A stretch of 64,000 bases of DNA from CF-162 sp963667205 (GCA_963667205.1 OY762959.1:1-64000), one strand, 5' to 3'; positions 52,996 through 62,088 are shown, counted from the first letter of the stretch. Made by a program: numbers and translations. The notes: generated from the sequence alone by a model not told the origin.

Positions 52996-53315
52996 CTGTT
53001 TCCTCTCATCTCGATCTTGTCCTCAATCGTTTCGTCATCGCGCCGCGCGGGCTCATCGCCCCGCGGCGTCGTAGTGGAGGTTGTCATCATCGCTTCCTCC
53101 GGCACGCCGCTCTGTCCGCGCAGCATCCGCGACGCCGGCGGCAGGACGAACTTCGCCTCGTACATCCAGAACGCCGCTGAGAGCAGGACCAGGGGTGAGC
53201 CGGCCAGAAGCGCCCACCACGGGACGTGCGCGGCGACGATCGCGAGGACGACGAGGTACAGGATTCCGTGACCGAAGTGGATGAGGTATATCTCCGCGCC
53301 TAGCAAGCGGTTCAT
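52983..53315 (-). CDS. Small membrane protein of the T-box operon
   Basis: ATG 53315 follows AAGGAG at 6 bases. The 110-residue protein has two hydrophobic segments (YLIHFGHGILYLVVLAIVAA; WWALLAGSPLVLLSAAFWM) and a charged Thr/Asp/Glu-rich tail. Its start overlaps the previous stop (ATGA) and its 3' end runs 13 bases into thrS. No family is recognised; its position under Thr control suggests a role tied to amino acid status or transport. Confidence 0.65.
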   Translation of the reverse strand: MNRLLGAEIYLIHFGHGILYLVVLAIVAAHVPWWALLAGSPLVLLSAAFWMYEAKFVLPPASRMLRGQSGVPEEAMMTTSTTTPRGDEPARRDDETIEDKIEMRGNRWRI

Positions 53316-53542
53316 CGCGGCTCCTTGCCGAACCGGTAGAGGAGCCAGTAGTGCACCACCATCAGGCCGATGGCGATGACACCGAGTGCGAACATGGCGC
53401 CGGTCAGGCCCCAGCGTCCGTCCGCGGCGGCGATGGCACCGAAGACGACGGCTGCGACGAGCATGGCGATGGGCACCGCCCACAGCCAGACGCGGAGGAC
53501 GAGCATCGTCAGGCTGTTGTCGCCGATCGGTCCCTGTGCCAT
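53312..53542 (-). CDS. Two-helix membrane protein, first gene after the T-box
   Basis: 76 residues with helices VLRVWLWAVPIAMLVAAVVF and LTGAMFALGVIAIGLMVVHY. It is the first open frame downstream of the T-box terminator and is coupled to the next small membrane protein (ATGA). The function is unknown. Confidence 0.65.
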   Translation of the reverse strand: MAQGPIGDNSLTMLVLRVWLWAVPIAMLVAAVVFGAIAAADGRWGLTGAMFALGVIAIGLMVVHYWLLYRFGKEPR

Positions 53543-53573
53543 CTAGCTCTCGCTTCCTTTCGCATGTGCCTCT

Positions 53574-53614
53574 CGGAATAGAAGAAGCCCCCACCCGGAG
53601 TTGGGACGGGGGCT
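53574..53614 (-). terminator. T-box-controlled terminator
   Basis: AGCCCCC (53586-53592) pairs with GGGGGCT (53608-53614), with an inner CCC/GGG pair. On the minus strand it is followed by TTCTTCTATT. The T-box sequence lies directly upstream and would form the competing antiterminator. Confidence 0.85.
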
Positions 53615-53848
53615 GCCGTGGTTCCACCCAGCTTCTCCGCCGGACGATGCACTCCGCTGCCTCGCGTCCGGCGGACTCTTTGGGCCGTTAACGGGTGCCT
53701 CCGGGCCGCTTGCGTCCGTTGGTGGACTTCGCGGCCGGCTCGCGGGTGGTCTTCGCCGGGGCAGGGGGCCGGCTCGCTCTCAGTGACCCCGAGGGGTGCT
53801 CGCCTTCCTGTGGCCTTGCGCCGGCTACTCGTCCCGGTCAACGCCTTC
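53574..53848 (-). promoter_or_regulatory. T-box leader, threonine type (tRNA-Thr-responsive riboswitch)
   Basis: On the minus strand the leader has GGGACGAGTAG near its 5' end, as typical T-boxes do, then CTGAGAGCGAGCCGG. A segment GAAGACCACCCGCGAGC follows, with two consecutive ACC (Thr) triplets at 53745-53750, the likely specifier. The T-box bulge sequence TGGGTGGAACCACGG is at 53616-53630, just before a terminator hairpin. The variable base A would pair with a U discriminator, which is expected for tRNA-Thr. Uncharged tRNA-Thr should favour antitermination and expression of the small membrane genes and thrS. The 5' end is estimated. Confidence 0.9.
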
Positions 53849-53861
53849 GTATTCAGAGTGG

Positions 53862-53935
53862 TGGGCGATGTAGGATTTGAACCTACGACCTCAGCGATGT
53901 CAACGCTGCGCTCTAACCAACTGAGCTAATCGCCC
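53862..53935 (-). tRNA. tRNA-Val (GAC)
   Basis: A 74-base cloverleaf: acceptor GGGCGAT with ATCGCCC, D-arm GCTCAGTTGGTTAGAGC, anticodon stem CAGCG/CGCTG with loop TTGACAT giving anticodon GAC, and T-arm GTAGGTTCAAATCCTAC. The 3' CCA is not fully encoded. It is the gene immediately upstream of the Thr T-box leader on the same strand. Confidence 0.95.
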
Positions 53936-53979
53936 GCCTCCTGAACATCGTAACAACCGCATCGAAAGGCGGTCAACGC
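53908..53979. repeat. 72-bp direct repeat, copy 1 (tRNA 5' half plus promoter)
   Basis: Matches 54264-54335 at 71 of 72 bases. It holds the 5' half of tRNA-Val, its upstream flank and the -35/-10 boxes. Confidence 0.9.
53947..53976 (-). promoter_or_regulatory. Promoter of tRNA-Val and probably of the T-box operon
   Basis: On the minus strand TTGACC (53976-53971) and TACGAT (53952-53947) are spaced by 18 bases and lie 12 bases before the tRNA 5' end. No better promoter is seen between the tRNA and the T-box leader. Confidence 0.7.
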
Positions 53980-54224
53980 GCCCGGTCGACCAACGCCTGG
54001 ATGTACTTGCGGCTCTTCATCGCTTTGATCTGATACTCGCGCCGGCGTGCCGAGGTAGCGTCGGGATGCTCTTCTCGGTAGATGGTGCTCCACGGCCGCA
54101 AGTGGCTGGTTGCCTTCACTTGGCCCAGGTTGTGGGCCGCGAGACGCTTGTCAGGGTGAGCAGAGTAGCCGATATAGTAGCGGCCGTTCTGCTGGGACTT
54201 GAGTATGTAGACGAAGTGTGGCAT
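53973..54224 (-). CDS. GIY-YIG nuclease-domain protein
   Basis: 83 residues comprising one GIY-YIG domain: FVYILKSQQNGRYYIGYSA, HPDKRLAAHNLG, STIYREEHPDATSARRREY with the Arg and Glu expected in the active site, and IKAMKSRKYIQALVDRAR. Such URI-type proteins range from repair-like nucleases to homing endonucleases. The ATG lies in the tail of a broken tRNA copy and the TGA stop is formed from the -35 box of the tRNA-Val promoter. It is enclosed by 72-bp direct repeats. Confidence 0.85.
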   Translation of the reverse strand: MPHFVYILKSQQNGRYYIGYSAHPDKRLAAHNLGQVKATSHLRPWSTIYREEHPDATSARRREYQIKAMKSRKYIQALVDRAR

Positions 54225-54235
54225 TCAGGGATCGG

Positions 54236-54291
54236 GTCTACGACCTCCCCGATCGCAATCGGGGCGCTCTAACCAACTGAGCTATTCGCCC
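54236..54291 (-). pseudogene. Broken tRNA copy (5' half of tRNA-Val, altered anticodon arm)
   Basis: From 54291 the minus strand reads GGGCGAATAGCTCAGTTGG and so on, like tRNA-Val, then an anticodon hairpin CCCCGA/TCGGGG with loop TTGCGA, then AGGTCGTAG. No TTC-type T-loop or matching 3' acceptor strand follows before the GIY-YIG start. It keeps its own copy of the tRNA promoter. Confidence 0.75.
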
Positions 54292-54335
54292 GCCTCCTGA
54301 ACATCGTAACAACCGCATCGAAAGGCGGTCAACGC
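54264..54335. repeat. 72-bp direct repeat, copy 2
   Basis: Identical to 53908-53979 except for one A/T difference in the tRNA acceptor region. Together the copies bracket the GIY-YIG gene. Confidence 0.9.
54303..54332 (-). promoter_or_regulatory. Duplicated tRNA-type promoter upstream of the broken tRNA and GIY-YIG gene
   Basis: TTGACC (54332-54327) and TACGAT (54308-54303) with 18-base spacing are identical to the tRNA-Val promoter and would drive the broken tRNA and the nuclease gene. Confidence 0.55.
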
Positions 54336-54384
54336 AGCGGCGCTTGATTAGTCGACCGGCTTCCTGAGACAATGCTATAGCGAT

Positions 54385-54412
54385 GGCCCCATCCCGTTAC
54401 TGGGAGGGGGCC
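54385..54412. repeat. Strong hairpin between divergent promoters
   Basis: GGCCCC-A-TCCC pairs with GGGA-G-GGGGCC around a 6-base loop (one mismatch). It lies between the minus-strand tRNA-type promoter and the plus-strand tRNA-Lys promoter, with no T-run on either side. Confidence 0.45.
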
Positions 54413-54419
54413 GGGTTCA

Positions 54420-54449
54420 TTGCCCCGCTTTTCGGGCGCGTGATATACT
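54420..54449 (+). promoter_or_regulatory. Probable promoter of the tRNA-Lys / tRNA-Leu unit
   Basis: TTGCCC (54420-54425) and TATACT (54444-54449) with an 18-base spacer lie about 33 bases upstream of tRNA-Lys. Confidence 0.6.
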
Positions 54450-54482
54450 GCGCGAACCTGAGAAAACGGGGCCAAACAGGTT

Positions 54483-54558
54483 GGGCCACTAGCTCAATTG
54501 GCAGAGCAAGCGACTCTTAATCGCTAGGTTCAAGGTTCGAGTCCTTGGTGGCCCACCA
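54483..54558 (+). tRNA. tRNA-Lys (CTT)
   Basis: Acceptor GGGCCAC pairs with GTGGCCC, anticodon stem AGCGA/TCGCT with loop CTCTTAA gives CTT, and the T-arm reads CAAGGTTCGAGTCCTTG. The 3' CCA is encoded. Confidence 0.95.
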
Positions 54559-54651
54559 GGTAGAGAAAAAACGATGTTGGCACTTCTACCCGCATGGCAA
54601 GACACCGATTACGTGGACGGAGTCCCGCATCGACTTGACGTCGGACACATG

Positions 54652-54736
54652 GGGGAAGTGTCGGAATTGGTAGACGAGCGTGATTTAGGTTCACGTGCCG
54701 AAAGGCGTGGGGGTTCGAGTCCCCCCTTCCCCACCA
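54652..54736 (+). tRNA. tRNA-Leu (TAG)
   Basis: An 85-base class II tRNA: acceptor GGGGAAG with CTTCCCC, anticodon stem CGTGA/TCACG with loop TTTAGGT giving TAG, a long variable arm (GTGCCGAAAGGCGT), T-arm GGGGGTTCGAGTCCCCC and encoded CCA. Confidence 0.95.
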
Positions 54737-54780
54737 GGCAATCACGTCCTGCCAGCCATGTCGGAACTAAGGAGGGCTAG

Positions 54781-55791
54781 TTGGCCGACCCACTGCTCAA
54801 GATAGAAGACCTGCACACGCAATTCTTCACTGAAGACGGCGTGGTTAACGCCGTGAACGGCGTCAGTTACGACGTCATGCCCGGCGAAATTCTCGGCCTC
54901 GTGGGCGAGAGCGGTTGTGGCAAGACCGTGAGCGCGCTCTCCATCCTTCGTCTGATACCCAGCCCGCCGGGGAAGATCAGCAGTGGCAAGATCGAGTTCG
55001 AGGGCGAGGACATCCTCAAGATGAACGAGGATGAGATTCGCCACATCCGCGGCAACAAGATCGGCATGATCTTCCAGGAGCCGATGACGTCGCTCAACCC
55101 GGTGCTCACGATCGGCCGGCAGCTCACCGAGACGCTGGAGCTGCACCTGCGTATGGACAAACAGGCCGCCACGCAGCGCGCCATCGAACTGCTCGAGATG
55201 GTCGGCATCCCGGAGGCGAAGTCGCGCATCAACGATTACCCCCACCAGTTCTCCGGTGGCATGCGCCAGCGCGTAATGATCGCGATGGCGCTCTCCTGCA
55301 ACCCGAAGCTGCTCCTCGCCGACGAGCCCACGACTGCCCTCGACGTCACTATCCAGGCGCAGATCCTGGAGCTGCTCACGCGCCTTACACGCGAGCTGGG
55401 AACCTCGGTGATCATCATCACGCACAACCTGGGCGTCGTCGCCCGCTACGCGGACCGCGTGAACGTGATGTACGCCGGCCGCGTCATCGAGTCGGCCACC
55501 GCGGTCGAGCTCTATCACAACCCGCGGCACCCTTACACGCTGGGGCTGCTGCGATCGGTTCCGCGGTTGGACCAGGCGCAGAAGTCCAAGTTGGACCCGA
55601 TCGAAGGGATGCCGCCGGACCTCATCAACCTGGGCGCCGGCTGCTCCTTCCGGCCCCGCTGCCGCTTCGCCGTTGAGCGTTGCAAGGAAGAGTCCCCTCC
55701 GCTTATGAGCGTTGGCGGGGAGCACATGGCGGCGTGCTGGGAATGGGAGAACGTGAAGGCCGATTCCGCAGGCAAAGTGGACGCCGCCTAG
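54781..55791 (+). CDS. Oligopeptide/dipeptide ABC transporter ATP-binding protein (OppD/DppD-like)
   Basis: The TTG start follows AAGGAGGGCTAG. Walker A is VGESGCGKTVSALS, the signature is FSGGMRQRVMIAMALS, and Walker B is LLLADEPTTALDVTIQ. The C-terminal oligopeptide-transporter domain has the Cys cluster (GCSFRPRCRFAVERC) that can bind an Fe-S cluster. It powers peptide or nickel-type uptake with the next gene's ATPase; no permease or binding protein is in the window. Confidence 0.92.
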   Translation: MADPLLKIEDLHTQFFTEDGVVNAVNGVSYDVMPGEILGLVGESGCGKTVSALSILRLIPSPPGKISSGKIEFEGEDILKMNEDEIRHIRGNKIGMIFQEPMTSLNPVLTIGRQLTETLELHLRMDKQAATQRAIELLEMVGIPEAKSRINDYPHQFSGGMRQRVMIAMALSCNPKLLLADEPTTALDVTIQAQILELLTRLTRELGTSVIIITHNLGVVARYADRVNVMYAGRVIESATAVELYHNPRHPYTLGLLRSVPRLDQAQKSKLDPIEGMPPDLINLGAGCSFRPRCRFAVERCKEESPPLMSVGGEHMAACWEWENVKADSAGKVDAA

Positions 55792-55804
55792 AACGAGGAA
55801 AGCG

Positions 55805-56851
55805 ATGACGATCGAAGAAGCCACTCCATCACTAGCGCCCGGTACGTTCGGCGACACGATCGTCGAGATTACGGACGTCAAGATGTACTTCCCGGTGACT
55901 TCGGGGATCATCTTCCAGCGCAAAGTCGCCGACGTTAAGGCCGTCGATGGCGTCACCTTCAGCATCAGACGAGGCGAGACGCTGGGGCTCGTGGGCGAGA
56001 GCGGCTGTGGGAAGACAACCCTGGGCCGGGCCGTGCTCCTCCTCTACAAGCCGATCGCAGGCTCGATAAAGTTTCGCGGCGAGGAGCTGACGACGATGCG
56101 CGGCGGCCCCCTTCGCCGCATGCGCCGCAACATGCAGATGATCTTCCAGGACCCGTACGCTTCGCTGAATCCACGGATGACCGTCGGCAGTATCATCGCC
56201 GAGCCGCTGATCATCCACGGGTTGGCGAAGGACCGCAAGGATCGCCAGCAGAAGGTCCAGGAGCTGATGGAGACCGTCGGCCTGAACCCGTACTACGCCA
56301 ACCGCTACCCGCACGAGTTCTCCGGCGGCCAGCGCCAGCGCATCGGCATCGCGCGCGCGCTGGCAGTGCAGCCGGACTTCATCGTCGCGGACGAGCCGGT
56401 GTCGGCGCTGGACGTCTCGATCCAGGCGCAGATCATCAACCTGCTGGAGGATCTGCAGGAGAAGTTCGGGCTGACGTACCTCTTCATCGCCCACGACCTC
56501 TCCGTCGTCCGCCACATCAGCGACCGCGTCGCCGTGATGTACCTTGGCAAGCTGATGGAGCTTACAGGACGCGTCGAGCTCTACGAGCGCCCGCTGCACC
56601 CGTACACCCGTGCGCTCCTCTCGGCCGTGCCGATCCCCGACCCGGCGCTTGAGTCCCGGCGTGAGCGCATCATCCTTACGGGCGACGTGCCCAGCCCGCT
56701 GCACCCGCCCTCCGGCTGCGTGTTCCACACGCGTTGCCCGGTGGCGATCGATCAGTGCCGCCAGGAGATCCCGGAGTGGCGAGACGTCGGGACCACGGAC
56801 AACGAGCACTGGGTCGCCTGCATCCGAGTCGGCGAATCGGGCTTCGACTAG
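55805..56851 (+). CDS. Oligopeptide/dipeptide ABC transporter ATP-binding protein (OppF/DppF-like)
   Basis: ATG 55805, 13 bases after the previous stop, follows GAGGAAAG. Walker A is VGESGCGKTTLGRAVL, the signature is FSGGQRQRIGIARALA, and Walker B is FIVADEPVSALDVSIQAQ. The C-terminal domain has Cys residues in SGCVFHTRCPVAIDQC. It forms the heterodimeric ATPase pair with the preceding gene. Confidence 0.93.
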   Translation: MTIEEATPSLAPGTFGDTIVEITDVKMYFPVTSGIIFQRKVADVKAVDGVTFSIRRGETLGLVGESGCGKTTLGRAVLLLYKPIAGSIKFRGEELTTMRGGPLRRMRRNMQMIFQDPYASLNPRMTVGSIIAEPLIIHGLAKDRKDRQQKVQELMETVGLNPYYANRYPHEFSGGQRQRIGIARALAVQPDFIVADEPVSALDVSIQAQIINLLEDLQEKFGLTYLFIAHDLSVVRHISDRVAVMYLGKLMELTGRVELYERPLHPYTRALLSAVPIPDPALESRRERIILTGDVPSPLHPPSGCVFHTRCPVAIDQCRQEIPEWRDVGTTDNEHWVACIRVGESGFD

Positions 56852-56942
56852 CCCCCGGCGACGTCAGGCCTAGGCTCACCTCTCTTGACCCGCGACGGTG
56901 TCGTCACGCGCCTGTAACGGCGCGTCGCGATACTCTGTAGCC

Positions 56943-58766
<1,824 letters not shown>

Positions 58767-58863
58767 CCGAAATCGCCGCCGCGGGCGAAACATCTGGCGC
58801 TCCCGGTTTGTTTACGTAACGTGGGGGCGTAGAATACGCTCGAACGCTACCGGGGGGGGGAGC

Positions 58864-59280
58864 TTGGACGACGACAGGATTCAGAAAATAGACGCGCAGG
58901 TGCTGCGCCGTGTGGCGGCCTCATCGCGGGCTACTCAGCGCTGGCTCAAGACCGCGCTGCAGACGATCCGCACGATGCCGCCCGCGCGCGAGGGCGCCCT
59001 CAGGGCTCGTCCGGAGCCCCCACGGCTGCAGGCGGACCCGGACCCGGCGCCCGAGCCACAAGGCGCGCCCGACCTCGATGACCTACTGACCGGCCGCCGG
59101 TCGCTGGAGGAACAGCTGGAGGCGCGGCCGGAGCTGGCAGAGGAGCTGGAGGGGCTGGCGGACGTCATCGAGATGCTGCGCGGCCTGGGGCGGGAGCGCC
59201 GCCGGAAGGGCGAAGACGTCCTCCGGGACGACTTCCTCGGCCAGGCGGACGACGAAGAAGAACCCGACGCGGACGTTTAG
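58864..59280 (+). CDS. Acidic, charged small protein of unknown function
   Basis: The TTG start follows GGGGGAG. The 138 residues are highly charged: an N-terminal helix with QRWLKTALQTI, a Pro-rich linker (PEPPRLQADPDPAPEP), a Leu-rich acidic coiled region (EEQLEARPELAEELEGLAD) and an acidic C-terminus. No motif is known. The G8 run just upstream may hide an indel at the start. Confidence 0.5.
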   Translation: MDDDRIQKIDAQVLRRVAASSRATQRWLKTALQTIRTMPPAREGALRARPEPPRLQADPDPAPEPQGAPDLDDLLTGRRSLEEQLEARPELAEELEGLADVIEMLRGLGRERRRKGEDVLRDDFLGQADDEEEPDADV

Positions 59281-60107
59281 CCGGCGTCTTCGGGCGAGGG
59301 AATGGCGGCGATCTGCGAGCCCAGGACGTACGTGCCGCTGTCGACGAAGATCGTGTTGCCTGTGACCATTCGCGACATGTCGCTGGCGAGGAAGACGGCC
59401 GTGTTGCCGACGTCCTCCAGCGTGACGTTTTCGCGCAGAGGCGAAGCGGCTTCTGTCCAGCGCCGCAGCATCGTGATCCCCTTGACGGCGCTTGCCGACA
59501 GCGTCCGCAGCGGCCCGGCGGAGATCGCGTTGACGCGGATCTTGCGCGGACCCAGCTCGGCAGCGAGGTAGCGCACGCCGGCTTCCAGCGCGGCCTTGGC
59601 CGGTGCCATCGCGCCGTAGCCGGGGATGGCCTTCTCGGAGGCGTTGTAGGTGAGCGTCATGATGCTGCCGCCGCCGGCCTCTTCCATCAGCGGCGCGGCG
59701 ACGCGCGCGACGGCGTTGAGTGAGTGAGCGCTGATCTCCATCGCCATCTTGTAGCCCTCGCGGGAGATCTCCGAGAAGGGGCGGTTCAGGTCTTCGCGGT
59801 CCGCGTAGGCGATTGCGTGTACCAGCGTGTCCAACCCGCCGAGCGCCGCCGCCGAAGTCCGGATAGCGCCCTCGATGTCGCTGTCGCTCGTGACGTCGCA
59901 GGCTGTGAGAGGGAAGTCCTCCGGATTGCCGAGCTCGGCAAGGAGCTTGCGGACGTTGCGCTCGATGCGGCCCTTCGGCTCGTGCTGGAAGGTGAAGGCG
60001 AGGCCGGCGCCCGCGCGGTGCATCTGCAGGGCGATCCCCCAGGCGATGCTGTGCTTGTCGGCGACGCCCATGATCAGCGCGCGCTTGCCTTTGAGAAGCC
60101 CGTTCAC
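59277..60107 (-). CDS. fabI: Enoyl-[acyl-carrier-protein] reductase (NADH)
   Basis: GTG 60107 follows AAGGAGG by five bases and gives the FabI opening (LKGKRALIMGVADKHSIAWG), so upstream ORF codons are not used. The enoyl-ACP reductase version of the SDR active site is seen in TLTYNASEKAIPGYGAMAPA followed by K (Tyr-x6-Tyr-x6-Lys-like). It carries out the last reduction step of fatty acid elongation. It overlaps the convergent small gene by 4 bases. Confidence 0.95.
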   Translation of the reverse strand: MNGLLKGKRALIMGVADKHSIAWGIALQMHRAGAGLAFTFQHEPKGRIERNVRKLLAELGNPEDFPLTACDVTSDSDIEGAIRTSAAALGGLDTLVHAIAYADREDLNRPFSEISREGYKMAMEISAHSLNAVARVAAPLMEEAGGGSIMTLTYNASEKAIPGYGAMAPAKAALEAGVRYLAAELGPRKIRVNAISAGPLRTLSASAVKGITMLRRWTEAASPLRENVTLEDVGNTAVFLASDMSRMVTGNTIFVDSGTYVLGSQIAAIPSPEDAG

Positions 60108-60832
60108 GATGCCTCCTTGCAAATCAACTCCGTCGGCCGTTCGGCTGCGCTCGCGTCCCAGGCGTCGAGGCACTCCGCGACGGCTTCCGCTACTTGCATG
60201 CGGATCGCCTCCGGCTTCTCCAGGGCCGGCAAGAAGACCAGGTGTCCGCCCGCGAACGGCAGGTCGAAGCCGACGGCGGAACCGCCGGCGCTGCGAGCGA
60301 ACACGCGGCCGCGCCGGCTAAACGCCGGAGCGCCCTCGTCGGCGTACGCGCGGTAGGCGATGTGCTTCTGAAGCGCTTCTATGAACGACGCGAACGGGTG
60401 GTCCTCCACCGTGAGGTCGGCGCCCGTCGTACCGAAGCCGGCGAGCAAGTGCTGCGCCGGTACGAAGCTCTCATCTTCGGGCAGCCAGGAGTAGCGGCTC
60501 CAGGCAACGTCGGGATGCGCGGCATCGGGGTAGCCGAGACAGACGATCAGACCGCCGCTCTTCAGCAGCCGCGCCGTCTCGCGGCGGCGCATCTGTAGCA
60601 CCTCAGCGAGCCCGAACGCGAACGAGCTGCCTTCGCCGTTGACGATCGCCTGGCCGCCGTAAGTCTGGTGCGCCGCCGTGCCCTGAGCGACTTCATCGAC
60701 CACGCGGGACGCGGCCTCCGGGTCGATGAAGAGGCGCGCGTAGTCGCTGAAGGAAGCCGCCGAAAGGAACGTAGCGTTGTCGAACGCGCGGTTGGGGAGC
60801 GGGATGCCGGTGACGAGCGTGCGGACAGTCAT
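60104..60832 (-). CDS. Protein of unknown function between galU and fabI
   Basis: 242 residues with no signal peptide or transmembrane helix. Segments IVNGEGSSFAFGLAEVLQMRRR and GGLIVCLGYPDAAHPDVAWS suggest an alpha/beta fold. Its stop overlaps the fabI start (GTGA) and its ATG overlaps the galU stop (ATGA), so the three genes form one coupled operon. I recognise no family. Confidence 0.65.
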   Translation of the reverse strand: MTVRTLVTGIPLPNRAFDNATFLSAASFSDYARLFIDPEAASRVVDEVAQGTAAHQTYGGQAIVNGEGSSFAFGLAEVLQMRRRETARLLKSGGLIVCLGYPDAAHPDVAWSRYSWLPEDESFVPAQHLLAGFGTTGADLTVEDHPFASFIEALQKHIAYRAYADEGAPAFSRRGRVFARSAGGSAVGFDLPFAGGHLVFLPALEKPEAIRMQVAEAVAECLDAWDASAAERPTELICKEAS

Positions 60833-61692
60833 GCCGGTACGTTCAGGGCGCGCAGGTACTCTGCCAGCTCCGGCGCGATGTCAGGGCGGCGCAGCGCGGT
60901 GTAGATCGAGGCCTTGAGGAGACCGATCGGGCGGCCGGTGTCGAAGCGCTCGCCTTCGTACTCGTGTGCGAAGACCTCGCCGCCCTGCTCTATGAGCATC
61001 GTGATCGTGTCCGTGAAGAACATCTCGCCGCCGATGCTGGGAGGAGTCTTCTCCAGCAGCGGCCAGACGTCCGCCGAGAGGACGAAGCGGCCGACGCTGC
61101 CGAGGTTCGAGGGCGCATCATCGGCCGGCGGCTTCTCGACGATGCGGCGCACGCGCCAGACGCCGTCCTCCAGCGGTTCGCCGTCGATCGCGCCGTAGTG
61201 GACGATCTCCTTCTGCGGCACGCGCTGGACGGCGACGACGCTGCCGCCGTGGCGCTCCTGCACATCGAGCAGCTGGCCGATCGCGGGCTTCTCGGAGAAG
61301 ATCACGTCGTCGGGATAGAAGAGCGCGAAAGGCTCATCGCCCATGAAGCGGCGGGTGGCGAGGATCGCGTGCGACTGGCCCTTCATCTCCTTCTGGCGCA
61401 CAAAGGCGACGTCGAGGCCGCTGATACGCCGCACTTCTTCCAGGACCTCGGGCTTCTTCCCGAGTGCCGTTTCGAGGTCAGGGTGGCGGTCGAAGTGGTC
61501 TTCGATCGCACGCTTGGTCATGGCGGTGACGATGATGATCTGGTCGAGGCCGGCCGCCAGCGCCTCTTCGACGATGTACTGGATTACCGGCCGGTCCACG
61601 ATGGGGAGCATCTCCTTGGGGACGGCCTTGGTGGCGGGGAGGAAGCGGGTGCCATAGCCGGCGGCGAGCATGACGGCCTTGCGGATGCGCAC
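60829..61692 (-). CDS. galU: UTP-glucose-1-phosphate uridylyltransferase
   Basis: A 287-residue nucleotidyltransferase. The glycine-rich N-terminal motif is KAVMLAAGYGTRFLPATKAVPKEM, followed by RPVIQYIVEEALAAG, EPFALFYPDDVIF and a C-terminal GRPIGLLKASIY. It makes UDP-glucose, a precursor for glycan and lipid-linked sugar synthesis, so it could feed the glycosylation genes at 9198-15724. Confidence 0.95.
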   Translation of the reverse strand: MRIRKAVMLAAGYGTRFLPATKAVPKEMLPIVDRPVIQYIVEEALAAGLDQIIIVTAMTKRAIEDHFDRHPDLETALGKKPEVLEEVRRISGLDVAFVRQKEMKGQSHAILATRRFMGDEPFALFYPDDVIFSEKPAIGQLLDVQERHGGSVVAVQRVPQKEIVHYGAIDGEPLEDGVWRVRRIVEKPPADDAPSNLGSVGRFVLSADVWPLLEKTPPSIGGEMFFTDTITMLIEQGGEVFAHEYEGERFDTGRPIGLLKASIYTALRRPDIAPELAEYLRALNVPA

Positions 61693-61782
61693 GCCGGGCT
61701 CCTTTCCACTGAAGAGGCTAAGCGCAGTCTATAGCAGCCGGAATAAGAGCATCAAGGCGGCACGCTGAAGTGGCGCAACCGT

Positions 61783-61811
61783 TTGACACTCTCTCCCGGC
61801 GCCCATAGGAT
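61783..61811 (+). promoter_or_regulatory. Sigma70-type promoter of the SRP RNA
   Basis: TTGACA (61783-61788) and TAGGAT (61806-61811) with an exact 17-base spacer; the RNA 5' end at 61820 falls at the expected start distance. Confidence 0.85.
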
Positions 61812-61819
61812 TGTGACTT

Positions 61820-62088
61820 GGTCGTGCTAGACGGGGAGCTAGCGGTGCCCTGAACCCGCAATCCGCTACAGCGGGGTCGAATTCCCGCTCGAGGTCAAGG
61901 TTCCGCAGGGACTACCCGTAACAAGCAGCATTGATGGTCTGGCCCTGCGCGGCAGGTCGTCACCAACCCCGCCAGATCCGGAAGGAAGCAACGGTACGTG
62001 GTTAGGTCTGGGTGCCGCAGGTACACCGGGCCGGAGTTGGCTGTTACGGGCCAGCCTGTGGTCTGAGATCGACAGCGGGTGCACGACC
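61820..62088 (+). ncRNA. ffs: Long bacterial SRP RNA (Alu domain present)
   Basis: The universally conserved SRP54-binding apical loop is clear (CCAGATCCGGAAGGAAGCAAC, here with GGAA at 61980-61983). Helix 1 closes GGTCGTGC (61820-61827) with GCACGACC (62081-62088). In helix 5, CCCGTAACA pairs with TGTTACGGG (about 61915-61923 with 62042-62050). The 5' Alu region holds TGAACCCGCAATCCGCT. The 269-nt total is like Bacillus scRNA rather than the short 4.5S type. The RNA works with Ffh in membrane targeting. Confidence 0.93.

Noticed and set aside
53509..53841. Minus-strand ORF of 110 codons in the T-box region
   Set aside because: It lies within the riboswitch leader and has Arg/Pro/Gly-rich non-protein composition.
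54236..54291. Functional second tRNA gene
   Set aside because: No T-arm or matching 3' acceptor strand can be formed before the GIY-YIG start.
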